The position numbers and the translations under genes are program-made. Source: Cycas panzhihuaensis (lineage: Eukaryota; Cycadophyta). Taken from it: a DNA stretch of 64,000 nt. Under the pieces are notes generated by a model, which did not search any database, had not been told where the DNA came from, and saw nothing but the letters and a program-made list of their open reading frames with translations. Below, one piece after another: positions 23,983 to 34,121 of the stretch (positions are counted from its first letter, which is position 1; each line of letters starts with the position of its first letter). The DNA is taken from the NCBI GenBank assembly GCA_023213395.1, contig CM041465.1:100075741-100139740 (forward strand). The letters run 5' to 3'.

Positions 23983-26900
23983 TAAAATCATGTCTATGGG
24001 ATGGTAACCACACTTGGATAGGATTAGATTAATTAATAAAGGGTTTTAGAATCTAAGTCAATACAACAAGTGAGAGAGATCACCCACACAGGGCACCTGT
24101 GCATTAAAATGTAGGTTCGAAACCCACGAATGGCACACAACTTCCTTCTAGGTAACTTAGTTTTGGTTATGAGGGTAGTAAGAGTGAGGGATATCCTTAG
24201 TTTCCTAAGTAACCTCAAGATGTAGGTCCTCCCACCGTTAAATGGCCAAAAGGAGGAGGCAAGATCGAATGAGGGAATGAATATTCGTAGAAAATAAAGG
24301 GATATGAATGGGATGTATTTAGATAAGTGATGTGAGAGGTACACATTTGTATGAATGGAGTTGGACAACTACCTCATGTGTAAGACTGACTCAAAGTAGA
24401 GGATGCCAAGGCTACCTAGCTAGTATAGGTGTGACAAGGTTTGAAGAGAATGTCTTAGAGGAAAATTCCTTCCTAGGCTAACCTACCCAAAGTGAGTTTG
24501 GGGAATAAGAAGCAACGATGGAAAAGGCTTCCACAGTCTTATGTGTGAAGGGTTTGGCCTTCTATGTGTGATGATTGAGTGATGTATAAGTTGTTACATT
24601 TATTACAAACAAGAGACCAAATAATATAAAAATAGTAATACACTCTCATTTACTCTTAAATGTAAAATCTTACTCTCTTTTCATTTTTAATGGGAGAAAA
24701 AGGAGTAAAGAGGGAAAGCTAAACAATTACAAATGTGTGTGTAAAAGGTATAAAGCTGAAAGGAAATACATGCAATCAAGCAAGAAAAGTAAAAGGATAT
24801 AGTTCCTATTTCATGCTCTCTCCTAGAAGCATGATCATAGCATGTATACGTAAGTAGTAAATATAAACTTATTTATTTTCTCTTTTCTCTTTTATGTTTC
24901 ACGTATGCAAATAAATAAGCTTAAGACAAAACAAAAAAAGAGATATGAAGAGAAAAGAATGGTGTACCTAGAGGACCCTATGGCGTGATAAGGACGTTCT
25001 CTTATGCCGTACTGGCTCCCTTTCTCCTTTCTCCACATGCGAGCAGTGTAGAGAAGTGGTGTTGGGGCTTCCTTACCTTCCCTGAGCTAAAAGGAAAAGG
25101 CAAAAAAAAGAAAATGAAAGGACTATATAAAAGACGGAAATGATAAGGGAAAAGAATGAGGGACACATACCCAGATTGATGCGTTTCTTTCTCCTCCACG
25201 CGTAATGCAACGAAACCTACAATCAAAGAGTACTCCCCCTTTTCTAAGGGGCTACTAGAATGCCAAGCATATATGTACATATGTGTATGCAATGTGCACA
25301 ATATGATGTGAGTAAAGTACTTCAATCAAAGTAAACCTTTAGCTAAGAAACAATCTCCAACCTCCTCGATGCAAGCAAGACAAGACTAAAGGACGGGGAT
25401 GGTTAGCATCAGAATGGATAACCCTCTAATACACACACCTCCACACTATCCAAGCACATAAATAGTAGATGTAGATAATCTAATAGTAGCAAAGAGTGTG
25501 GGAGATAGGTTGCACGAAGGTTGTAAATATTACCAATGTTGTGAAGGTTGTGATATGCAACTTTTGTAACTTAAGGCTACGCCAACATCCAAAAGTGACA
25601 TATGATATCATTAAGGGCCAGAAACTCTACCCATGTAAGGCACTTAGGGCTAGAAACCAACGTAGTAATGGGTTGTGTACACTACTGGCAGTGATGGCCT
25701 CTCTTCTAAGAGCTCTCAAGTAGCTCAAGGGAAGCACAAAAGTGGAAGAGGAAAAGGCGAGAAGGGGGTTGCCCTTAAGGAGAAGGCCTTATTGGGTGTG
25801 GAACCCACCTTAGCTCCTTTCTCTCACCCTTTTAGGACCTCTCCTCATAACCTCCTTGGAGAAACTAGAAGAGAGCAGGAAGGTAGGGAGGACAGACAAG
25901 GAAAAATGGAGGGGTTGCCTCCTATGCTAGATAGAAAAAACTGAGAAGAGAGATATGCAAGGTATTCAAATCTCTTTTAAAAGAACTTAAAAGGGATAAA
26001 ATGAAATATGAATGGAATAGTACCTACTATGGACAGATTGGGAGCAAATCTTCCTAAGAAAATGGTAGAGGAAGGCAGAGTTATGAGGTTTGCAGGTGGA
26101 ATCCTATATAGGCTATGAGACCTAAAGGACAAACTTAAAGAAGTCTAATGCTTGTGCATGGAAGTGAGCCTTAGAGCACGTCCTACTTAGAGAAGCTTTG
26201 TCTCAGGCCTATTGCTATGGATCTGAGCTACAAAAGGTTGATCTCAGGCTGGGACATAGGTGTGATAGATGTTGTAGGGCACTCCTATAGAAAATCACCT
26301 ATGAAAGTAAAAGAGAAGAGAAGAAAAGGTGGAGGAACTGGAAGAAATAAGGTCTTTTTTGGGTTTTATACCCAACCCTAGCTCAATTGGGTAATTAGGG
26401 TTAGGCTAGGACTTAGGATATGATATAGCCATGTGGTAATTTCATAATAAAGGTAAAATTTTCCATGACAGATTTTAAAAAATGGTTTATGATAGTCGCC
26501 TCATGACAAACTTTGCGGTACTGTGAAGTCCACTACAGTACCACGACATTTATCACGATGCGATGATAAAATCAAAAAATAAAAGGAGAAGAGGGAACTG
26601 GGAGCCCTAAAGGAAGGTACCCCAGGCCTAGGAGGGCCTGACCCTCTATCTAGGTGGCTAGGGACAGTCATAAGGAAGAGATGACCTACACCAGATAGGG
26701 CACCAGAGAGATAAGGTTCCCAAGAAGTTAGCAAATAGATAGGAAGATACCAATCATACCTAGCGAGGTGCTAAGAGTTGTGACGTGGCGATGGGGGTAT
26801 GAACAGATCACAAAGGCTAGTCGGTACTTAGGACAACATGGAGGTACGTAGGAGGGCATTGGAGTGCCATTGGGATCCATGTCCCGAGATCTTCATAGGC

Positions 26901-27038
26901 TAGAATAATATCAAGCAATATGATCAAGCAGAGAATGCAAGATGATCGCTCAAATGAATTAATCAGTTATGCAATGCAAAATAGATGCTTTGATTTACCT
27001 TTCTAGAGAAGTGACAAAGGTAAAGAATAGAAGCATAC
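23983..27038 (-). repeat. LTR1: element D 3' LTR, main part (interrupted by element B)
   Basis: On + it begins TAAAATCATGTC, aligning with the starts of LTR2 (TGGAATCACATC, 47003) and LTR3 (TGGATGCACGTC, 60212). The first G has changed to A. Its other end, 27038, is the insertion site of element B, and the LTR resumes at 43437. The join recreates the GGTATGCTTCT sequence seen at the same place in LTR2 near 49915. No coding capacity; frames in it are chance. It contains decayed TGCGGTAC motifs near 26512. Confidence 0.8.
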
Positions 27039-29500
27039 TGAAACGCTTGCTACGGGGCGGTGATCCTACGCCTAGAAAAAGGGTATAAAAGGGCACTATG
27101 CTAACTAGGCTAGACAGCGAGGACCTTACCTCACAGGACGTCTGTGCGCTAGAGTGCGGGTTCGGGACTACAAGGTGCCTGGTTGCTTCCAGGTAGCTGT
27201 GTAAAAACAAAGCCTTCCTACCCTTCGGATGGCTGGGAAGGAAAGGAAACACTTTGCGCGTTGCGTCTTCTCAAGGCAATGAGAAGGCAACGAAGATAGA
27301 GGCAACTAATCTAATACGTAAGCAGATGTGGCTCAGGTACGATACAAATGGGCTATCTACACTATGCTATGTAAAGCAGGAAAATAGTGCAAGAAAACAA
27401 ATGCTTTTCCCTTTTATCCTTTATGTTCTTTTATCTTTTCTTATCTATTCAGACAAATGCAAAAGAAAAGAAATAACGTAAAAGGAAGTACGAGGGCAAC
27501 GAGAGGAATACCTGGATCCGGCGTTCGGGTAGAGATGTGGTTTGTCTCTCTAAGTCCCGCTCCTTCTTTCTCCTTTCTCCGCACACGCAATGCCGGTCGA
27601 CAGTAGCAAGGGTGTTCACTCACCTCCCCTTGAGCATGCGAAACTAAATGAAATGAAAGGACGAAAAAAGAAGCTTGAAACTAAGGAAGGGAAATACCGT
27701 GTGGGAGCTAACCGGCAACAGGTTCATCTCACGTACCACTTCCACCAACGCGATCCTGCAAACAAGTATGAAAAGCACCTTCCTCTCAGAAGAGAGGCTA
27801 CAAAATACACTAAGAGATATATGTATATGTATATAAATTGGGATCAATCAAAGCTAAGATCTAAACTATACATCAGAATGTAGCAAAATGAAATAAGAGC
27901 ATATGAGAAACACTCACGCTACTACGTACCACCAAAACATACGAAATGAAACTGAGTATAACCTCGGGATGGCTAACTCACCCACGGGAGGACTCCACGG
28001 AACTCGAGGAGGAAACACTAATTGTCAACGGGGTAGTGATGGGTTAGCTCAGGCTGGTTGGAAAACCCTAACAAAATCCCCTAAACTTCCTTAACTCGTT
28101 CCTTGAGAAAGCATGTATGGCAAGGGGAAAAGGACAAGGGATGGAACCCTTGGGGAGAAGGATAGCAATGGGGGACGGAACCCTGCCTACCTCTCTCGAA
28201 TCCTCGTGTATGCAGCCCTTGCCGACTAAAGGAAGAGTGAAAGAGAGCTTAGAGAAAATGGAGGGGCTCCAAGGAAACACCGGGAAAGTACCCCTAGTCT
28301 AGAACAACGCTATAGGAGAGCTGTGGCTAACTAGGATCACCTTCATTTAGGAGCAAAAGAACTGAAATAACAGAGAAAAGGAAAGAAATGAACTACTTGC
28401 AAGTAAAAGCAAGAGAGTTGTAAGAGAAAATAGGGAGTTGCAAGTAAAAAACTAAGAAATACCTTGTATGGGAGATTAAGTATGCATTTTGCCACTTAGA
28501 AAAGCAGCAATGGGTAATAAACAGAGGCTGGTTGTGAGTAGTTCCTGCAAAGGTATGGCTGAAGGGATCTCCTTGTAAGTTTGGAGCTTTGGAGTTGACC
28601 TTGAGACAACTTTTTGGGTGAAGAAGACCCTTGAATCCTTAAGCACTTGCAAGAGGAATAGAGTTGGCTGTGGAAAGCAGTAAGGGGCAGCAATGGCCCT
28701 GCAAAATCTAGTTGATGGCAGCTCACTTCACCCTCTCCAGTTGCTGTGCATGAAGTTGTTTGTTTTCTGTGTGTTTTTCCTGTGCAAAGTCTCTGAAATT
28801 CTTCTTGGGAGTTTGAAAAAAAGAAAAAAAAGTCCTGAAAAATGGGAGGAAAATTCCCTTTATTCCCTGTTCACAGTAGGTGAACGTTGGGGATGTCAGG
28901 GCGTCTCTAATCGAACGAAGCCACGTAGTAGTTTCACGAAAAAAGCGGAAACTGTTGCGTGGTTCTCTTTTTTTAAATTTTAAACAACATCTGCACAAAC
29001 TCGTGGTACCGCTAAGTTCTGCAGATGTCGACACAATTAAAAAAAGAGAAAAAATAAGCAGAAAAATCAGGTTTTGAGGCAAAAACAAAGGCTAAACATG
29101 AATTAGAGCAGCTGAGGGAATGCCCAGGCAGTGGGCAAGTACCCAAAACAATGCAAAGAGTCCTAATTAAGGATCAAATCAGACTTAAGAAGGACTAACA
29201 AGAGCAAGTAAAGCTGACAGAAACATCTCAGGAGACCGTGGGGACACCGTGGGTGGCTGTGTGCCATACGGGGTGTAGCATTCGCTGAGGAATGCCCCCG
29301 TTGTGAGTCTTCATAGGCTGAAGGCGTGCCGTAGGCACATGCATAATGAACAAGTTGAAAAGCAATGTGTGTAGGCAGGCATATGTGAAGCAACCTACTC
29401 TAAATAACCTCAATCAAACATGGGCAAGCAAAGTAAGAAAATATACCTGAACAAACCTGCATCGATGCATCTCGAGTCCATTCCTAGTAGCTGGGAAACA
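27039..29500 (-). repeat. Element B 3' LTR
   Basis: On the minus strand it starts TGTTTCCCAGCTAC at 29500, directly after the polypurine tract, and ends GTTTCA at 27039. It pairs with 40943-43436 along its length. Frames inside it are not conserved in other LTRs. Confidence 0.92.
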
Positions 29501-29512
29501 CTGCCCCCTTGG
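29501..29512 (-). other. Element B polypurine tract
   Basis: CCAAGGGGGCAG on the minus strand, abutting the LTR's TGTTTC. Conserved at the same place in C, D and E. Confidence 0.85.
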
Positions 29513-29834
29513 CACCAGAGCCTCACTGCTCGGCAATGCTGACAATCAAGAAATATGAGTAGCACATGCATATATATATATATATAAGCAATAAAGAGCA
29601 GCACGTGGACCAAGAGCGTAGGCAAGTGTCATGGCGGAACGCATGGACAAGGGAGACAGAGACGAGGACAACGTAGGGGCTGCCTACACATCGTCTAACA
29701 TCGACATGTGGCGAAATAAGCGGTAAAGGGGCGTTGCCGAGGTGCAACGTGAAGTAGGAGGGCATCCAGCAAATAGAGCAAGCGATCTAACTAACAGCAA
29801 CCAGAGGCTTGGGCACGGGTTAGCCAGGTAAGCC
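29513..29834. other. Element B untranslated stretch between aRNH and polypurine tract
   Basis: No gene. It contains a short (TA)n run at 29569-29585 and sequence partly conserved with C, D and E (a GTCATGG-type block around 29628). Confidence 0.5.
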
Positions 29835-30257
29835 TCAAGGGCGGTCATCCAGAAGAGGGAGGCGACGCTCAAGGATAAGGTGGACGAGGCTGTTGGCCTC
29901 AGCATTGAGGTGCCTAGGGATATGTTGAATATCCACTGACGAGAAACAAGCCAGAAGAGACCTGGTGGCAGACGCGAGGGCTATCAGGTGAGGGCATCGC
30001 ACCTAGTAAACCTGGGTGAGATGGGACACCACGACCTGAGAATCGTAAAACAACACGATGGACCCGTGATGGAAGTGGAGAGCATCGGTAAGGGCTTCAA
30101 TAACGACCGTGTACTCGGCTTCGTTATTGGTAGCCTCGGGAAGAAAGACCCCGGAATGCAAGAAATCGTGTCCAGAGGGGCTGCGAAGAATCCATGCAGC
30201 GGCAGAAGGTCCGGGGTTGCCGCGACTTCCACCATCGGTAAAAACGAGAAGAGACAT
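29835..30257 (-). pseudogene. Element B stand-alone additional RNase H (aRNH), 140 aa with one stop
   Basis: A complete type I RNase H in its own frame with an ATG (MSLLVFTDGG). Catalytic positions are D8 in FTDGGSRGNPGP, E48 in NNEAEY and D72 in FYDSQVVV. HIPRHLN and AEANSL follow, with the final Asp position as Asn at 122. One internal TAG replaces a Gln that element C keeps (QVYQV). Start-to-stop length is identical in B, C and E (140 codons), which supports a discrete gene product. It would degrade RNA in the cDNA hybrid and may compensate for the defective canonical RNase H. It is not fused between RNase H and integrase. It lies about 3.9 kb downstream, beyond the antisense gene and divergent from it. 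Confidence 0.88.
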
Positions 30258-30783
30258 GGCTGGATACTAAGCTCTAGTAATCACACAAATAGCAACGAAG
30301 TAAAACAAAGACTCGAATGGCAAGTGCGAAAGGGGCCGAGAAGGGTAGGAGGACCTAGCAATGAGGTTACCCGAGAATGAAAGCAAGCAATCCAGCCACT
30401 GGCTGAGAGTGGGCAGAGAAGAAAAACACCCTGGAGTGCCAAAGGTTGCTTTGGGAAGCAAAACATGCCCCTGGACGGGGGAGCATTTCCTTTGGGGACC
30501 CTAGGGGCGAAAAAGGGCCGTGAAAACGAGTCCAGGGCAGCGAAATAAGCCAAATGAGTATAAACTCAGGCACGCACAACGGTAACGCGTAAAACGATGC
30601 AGAAGGGCCCTGGCAAAAGTGCGATAATGAGGCGCCATAAATGCCCTTGCAAGAGAGGGCAGACAGGGCGTCCATGGAGCACAATGGGTGACAGGTCCAG
30701 AAGGAAAAGGCTAACAGGGCAACGAGATGGTCCCAACGACCGCCAGAGCCGTAAATGAAGAAGTACCCGTCGGGGCCCCCGCC
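30258..30783. other. Element B intergenic region between aRNH and the antisense promoter
   Basis: A head-to-head spacer. On the minus strand a conserved pyrimidine-rich stretch (CTAGGTCCTCCTACCCTTC, near 30345) occurs at the same place in C, D and E. It could be a splice-acceptor or leader element for aRNH, but this is not proven. No ORF is supported. Confidence 0.5.
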
Positions 30784-30792
30784 TATATAAGG
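30784..30792 (+). promoter_or_regulatory. TATA box of the antisense gene, element B
   Basis: TATATAAGG, about 160 bases upstream of the ATG at 30951. The box and downstream ATTCATTTTCAC are conserved at the same distance in C (51385-51393) and recognisably in D and A. Confidence 0.75.
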
Positions 30793-30950
30793 AAAACTAA
30801 TGAAAATCGGATTCATTTTCACCGACTCTCATATGAAACCAGAGCCTCTTCCTTACGACGCGGAGCACTACCCGACTTCAGAGGCACGCAGGAGACGATC
30901 CGACCCTCGGATTTGAGCGCAGAGACAGTCGTTACGACCCCAGAGACGAG

Positions 30951-30974
30951 ATGGCGACGGTCAGGCCAGATCCA
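30951..30974 (+). pseudogene. Antisense gene exon 1 (8 codons), element B
   Basis: ATG then MATVRPDP, ending at a GTGAGT splice donor (30975). The equivalents MAVVRPDL in D (45148-45171) and C (51552-51575) have the same length, the same phase and the same GTGAGTGG donor. That pattern of conservation is the main evidence that this tiny exon is real. Confidence 0.72.
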
Positions 30975-31457
30975 GTGAGTGGATCTCACGAAACCCTCAT
31001 CATTTCAAAGCTCAAAGTTTATTGCTTTTTAATTAATTTTTAATGTTTTTTATGCCCCTTATGGGCAACTGGAGGCCTCTCAGAGTCTGAATTAGACCTG
31101 GAAAGAGGTGGGGACCTGGGCATTAGGCAGCCCTGGTCCTGGTGGGCCCCACGGGGGGTCCACCACAAAAAAATTTTAATTTTCTTGGCCAAAAACCCCC
31201 CTTTTGGGGGGGTTACCGGCGGTACCGCAGCCAAGATCGTGGCACTACGATCTTGGCCATGGGATCGCTGGATCGCTGTGGGGCCCACTCCAGATTTAGT
31301 AGAACCACTAAATTTAGAGCGGTACGTAGATAGAAAATCAGAAAAAGATGTAAAAGGGCCAAACAAATTTCGAAACCAGAAAGGACAACTAGACCGACTG
31401 CTAGGAGCCTAGATGACTACTAGGAGACTAATTTTGACTAACTTTTGATGATTGCAG
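30975..31457 (+). other. Antisense gene intron 1 with hairpins, element B
   Basis: GT-AG, 483 bases, acceptor GATTGCAG. It contains a perfect 11-bp inverted repeat GCCAAGATCGT/ACGATCTTGGC (31230-31240, 31247-31257). It also has an outer perfect 11-bp pair GTGGGCCCCAC/GTGGGGCCCAC (31142-31152, 31278-31288), a C6...G7 hairpin near 31193-31213, and a TTTAGT...ACTAAA hairpin near 31297-31314. Introns of C and D keep the hairpin organisation with changed bases. Confidence 0.72.
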
Positions 31458-32686
31458 GCAATTATTGCGGTGGATAACCGCGAGAACGTCGGCATGCCCA
31501 TTCTGAGTTACCTAGAGATGGCGACCCAGGAAGACAAGGTGACCCTGAAGAGATGTGGCCTGTACAAGGCCCAGAAGACCCCCTAGTTCGCATCAGATCA
31601 GCGGCTCCTAGTTGACATAGTGTCACACTGAGACAGGAGGAGGCATGTATTTCACTTACCTCAGATATGCGACATTACCATCACCCCAGGAGACATCAGG
31701 CAGATCCTGGGGGTACCAGCGACAAGGAGACCCGTGAGGTTGAGAGCGCTACCTAGCACTGAGGCAGCACACATGGAGGTAGCCCAGTTCCTCACGGGGA
31801 CAGACAGGTAGGAGTGGAGGGGAGCTCCCCTCTAGACGGTACTCATGTCATAGATTCCTCGAGCGAGGAAACTCATACTACTATGCATTTTGTTCTGGAT
31901 CTCCCAGAAACAGAACTATAGGGAGATCCCCAGAGGATGGGTAGACGCAGCACGCCGGTGTGAGGCCGGCGAGAGGATGGACTAGGCCACTCTAGTTGCA
32001 GTGAACCTCGTCACCCAACTAGACACCATCAGGAGATCAGGCAGAGAAGGATTCTCTTCTGACGACGTTCTTTGTAATCTTTGGTTTTCGATCACTTTGG
32101 GCAAGAGCTGCCGTGGGGCCATTCCCCATAGCGAGGTAGGCCCCGATGGTCCACAGGTGGCAGACGAGGCTCCGAGGGATAGAGGATCAGGCCCATGTCT
32201 GTCAGTCAGTCGATGCGACATCACTCAACCTCCTCACTCTGACAAACTACATAGGAGAGCCCTACAGAGCAGTGAGGTGGGAGAGTGATGACGGAGTAGG
32301 AGGAGCAGAAGCACCCATCAACGATGACAGTGATGATGATGACGATGATGGGGACGACGACAGCGATGATGGGGGAGATAGGGTTGGCCCATCCCGACCT
32401 GCAGGGGAGGCAGGTCCATCACAGTCATCAGAGGGCGCAGCAGGGCCATCCGGGACTGCCATAGGAGGGGCAGGCCCATCAGGAGCTGCTGAGACAAGCA
32501 GGACGGCCGAGACCAGAGGGCACGAGCTACAGATCGTGAGGAGATCCGGAGAGGCGAGGGTCGAGCCAGTCCATGCTAGAGATGAGGCAGAGGTAGAGGA
32601 TGTACCCAAGGATGAGGTACCTGCAGCTGGCGAAGGGCCATGAGATGAGGATGTCGCCCGAGCAGAGGAGCCGGCGGCCACGGCAG
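31458..32686 (+). pseudogene. Antisense gene exon 2: plant-mobile-domain-like, element B
   Basis: The frame from the acceptor joins exon 1 in phase 0. In order it has the NRENVGMPILSYLEM segment, RCGLYK, a VDIVSH segment followed by TGA where element A has Trp, then HVFHLP, DITITPGDIRQILGVPA, RKLILLCILFWISQKQNY and RGWVDAARRCE. These strings resemble the PMD (plant mobile domain) family, whose Arabidopsis members MAIN and MAIL1 act in transposon silencing. After it come an acidic run (Asp-rich, about 32320-32380) and several GPSG repeats (32380-32500). At least five in-frame TAG/TGA stops are CAG or TGG derivatives. It ends at a CAG/GTGAGA donor (32687). The PMD assignment is by eye. Confidence 0.65.
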
Positions 32687-32798
32687 GTGAGACCCAACCA
32701 TTTCCTTAGTCATTTGACATCCAGATAAATCTTTGATTTCATCTCATTATGGTATGCAGTGAGTATGTACACTGATACACAGCATGTTGTATTGGTAG
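32687..32798 (+). other. Antisense gene intron 2, element B
   Basis: GTGAGA ... TTGGTAG, 112 bases. The same donor/acceptor positions are visible in C (53196-53303). In D the donor is mutated and the intron is broken by element C's insertion. Confidence 0.65.
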
Positions 32799-33370
32799 GA
32801 GTAGCAGAGGTGCAGAGGCTGGTAGAGGCCACGGTGAGGGAGATGTTCCCTCAGGTCTACGCAGAGGGGCAACCGCCCATCCAGGCAGAGGATACACCTA
32901 GATCAGTGGGAGCCTACATGCAGGCATTCGTCCCATTAGGGAGAGCAAGAGACATCTGGGCTGTAGAGACCCAGGAGCACATGACATTTCGGGGGCAGCT
33001 ATAGCGAGAGCTCGACATGACCAAGGGCGAGCGAGATGAGCTGCGCGGATGGATCCAGGCCTTGGAGACACAGAGCGGGCCAAGAGGAGATGCAGGGAGC
33101 AGCACTCGCCTAGCAGTCCTAGAGGAGCGCCTTAAGGCATCGGAGGAGAAGTTTAGAGCCATAGAGGAGGGACTCTGAGGCGAGAGGGATCACATCCAGG
33201 TCCGCTACAACCAGCTGGTGGCACAGATGGTCTCGAGGTCGGCGAGGCCGGACCCATCTGTGAGGCAGTACGACCCCGAGACGGCCTTGGGACGAGGAGA
33301 GCAAGGCAGGCAGCTCACGGAGGCCCAGGAGGAGCCTCGCAGGGATGTGGTCCCAGTGAGGATCACATGA
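32799..33370 (+). pseudogene. Antisense gene exon 3: coiled-coil C-terminus, element B
   Basis: The frame from 32801 runs in register to a TGA at 33368-33370 with two internal stops (about 33001 and 33176). Sequence: VAEVQRLVEATVREMFPQ, then a heptad-rich charged stretch (RELDMTKGERDELRG, LEERLKASEEKFRAIEE) and RYNQLV, ending VRIT. Element C ends at the same codon with TAG. The Leu/Glu/Arg heptads predict a coiled coil, so dimerisation is likely. Confidence 0.68.
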
Positions 33371-34121
33371 GGCCAGGGATGGGATCCCAGGGTCAGGACA
33401 GCAGCAGTAGACTAGGAGATGCACATATATATGGTTTTGACGGGAAAGCTCGGGCCTCCAGGGGGTCATATGTAGACTCACATGATTGTACCCCCCTTGC
33501 AAGGATCCCGGCTTCCCACATGCATGATGTACTATGACATTTTGACATATATATATATATATATATATATATACGGGGTAATTGGAACCCCATTCTGACA
33601 TGAAATGGTGTGTATCATGTATGATAGAGATAGCATGTATGGTTTACTTTTGTAGATGAATGTTTTTGTATGATGCAAATGTAAATATGTAAATATGTAA
33701 ATATGTAAATTTTGTGTAAATATCTTGGTTGCAAAAATGCATGTATTTCCTTCCATGTATGGCTATATGTCTAACAGGAGCACACACGTCCACTATAAGC
33801 AAAGGTGATCGAGAGGTGTGAGGTTAGAAATAGAGTGGCATGCACGTCCACAGAGGAGCATAGCGGGATATGTGAAGGAAACTACAGGCATGAGAGAGGA
33901 GTGACGATACTCCATAGCGTCGTCCTAGTCAGGGGATGCCCAAATAGGAGGACAAAGGTTCCCAAGAGCACATGGGAATGTAGGTTCCGCGAGAGGAACC
34001 GAAAGAAGAGACGAAAATCCACCTTAAATTGCTATTCTACCCGTGGTTGAGAGGAATGGGAACAATTTAAAATGGTAGTTTAGGCTCGTTTCGGAGCATG
34101 GCAAAGAAAAGAGCGAGATGA
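33371..34121. other. Convergent 3' region between antisense gene and integrase, element B
   Basis: No gene. It holds (TA)n at about 33547-33575, a GTAAATAT repeat (about four units, 33681-33710), and a block (33780-34090) conserved with element C (54320-54640). That block includes the inverted repeat GGTTCC/GGAACC near 33984-34001 and a covarying hairpin at 34024-34070. Confidence 0.65.

Noticed and set aside
24100-24135. GGTTCGAAACC string in LTR1 resembling a tRNA B box
   Set aside because: Aligned positions in the other LTRs read GGTTCGGGAC or GTTTGGGAC. No A box at a suitable distance and no cloverleaf, so not a tRNA gene or SINE.
32262-32681. 139-codon minus-strand frame, Ser/Pro/Ala-rich
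   Set aside because: It is the shadow of the acidic/GPSG-repeat part of antisense exon 2; the frame on the other strand is the one conserved between copies.
33540-33580. (TA)n run as a possible functional element
   Set aside because: A simple microsatellite that is not conserved in element C at the same place.
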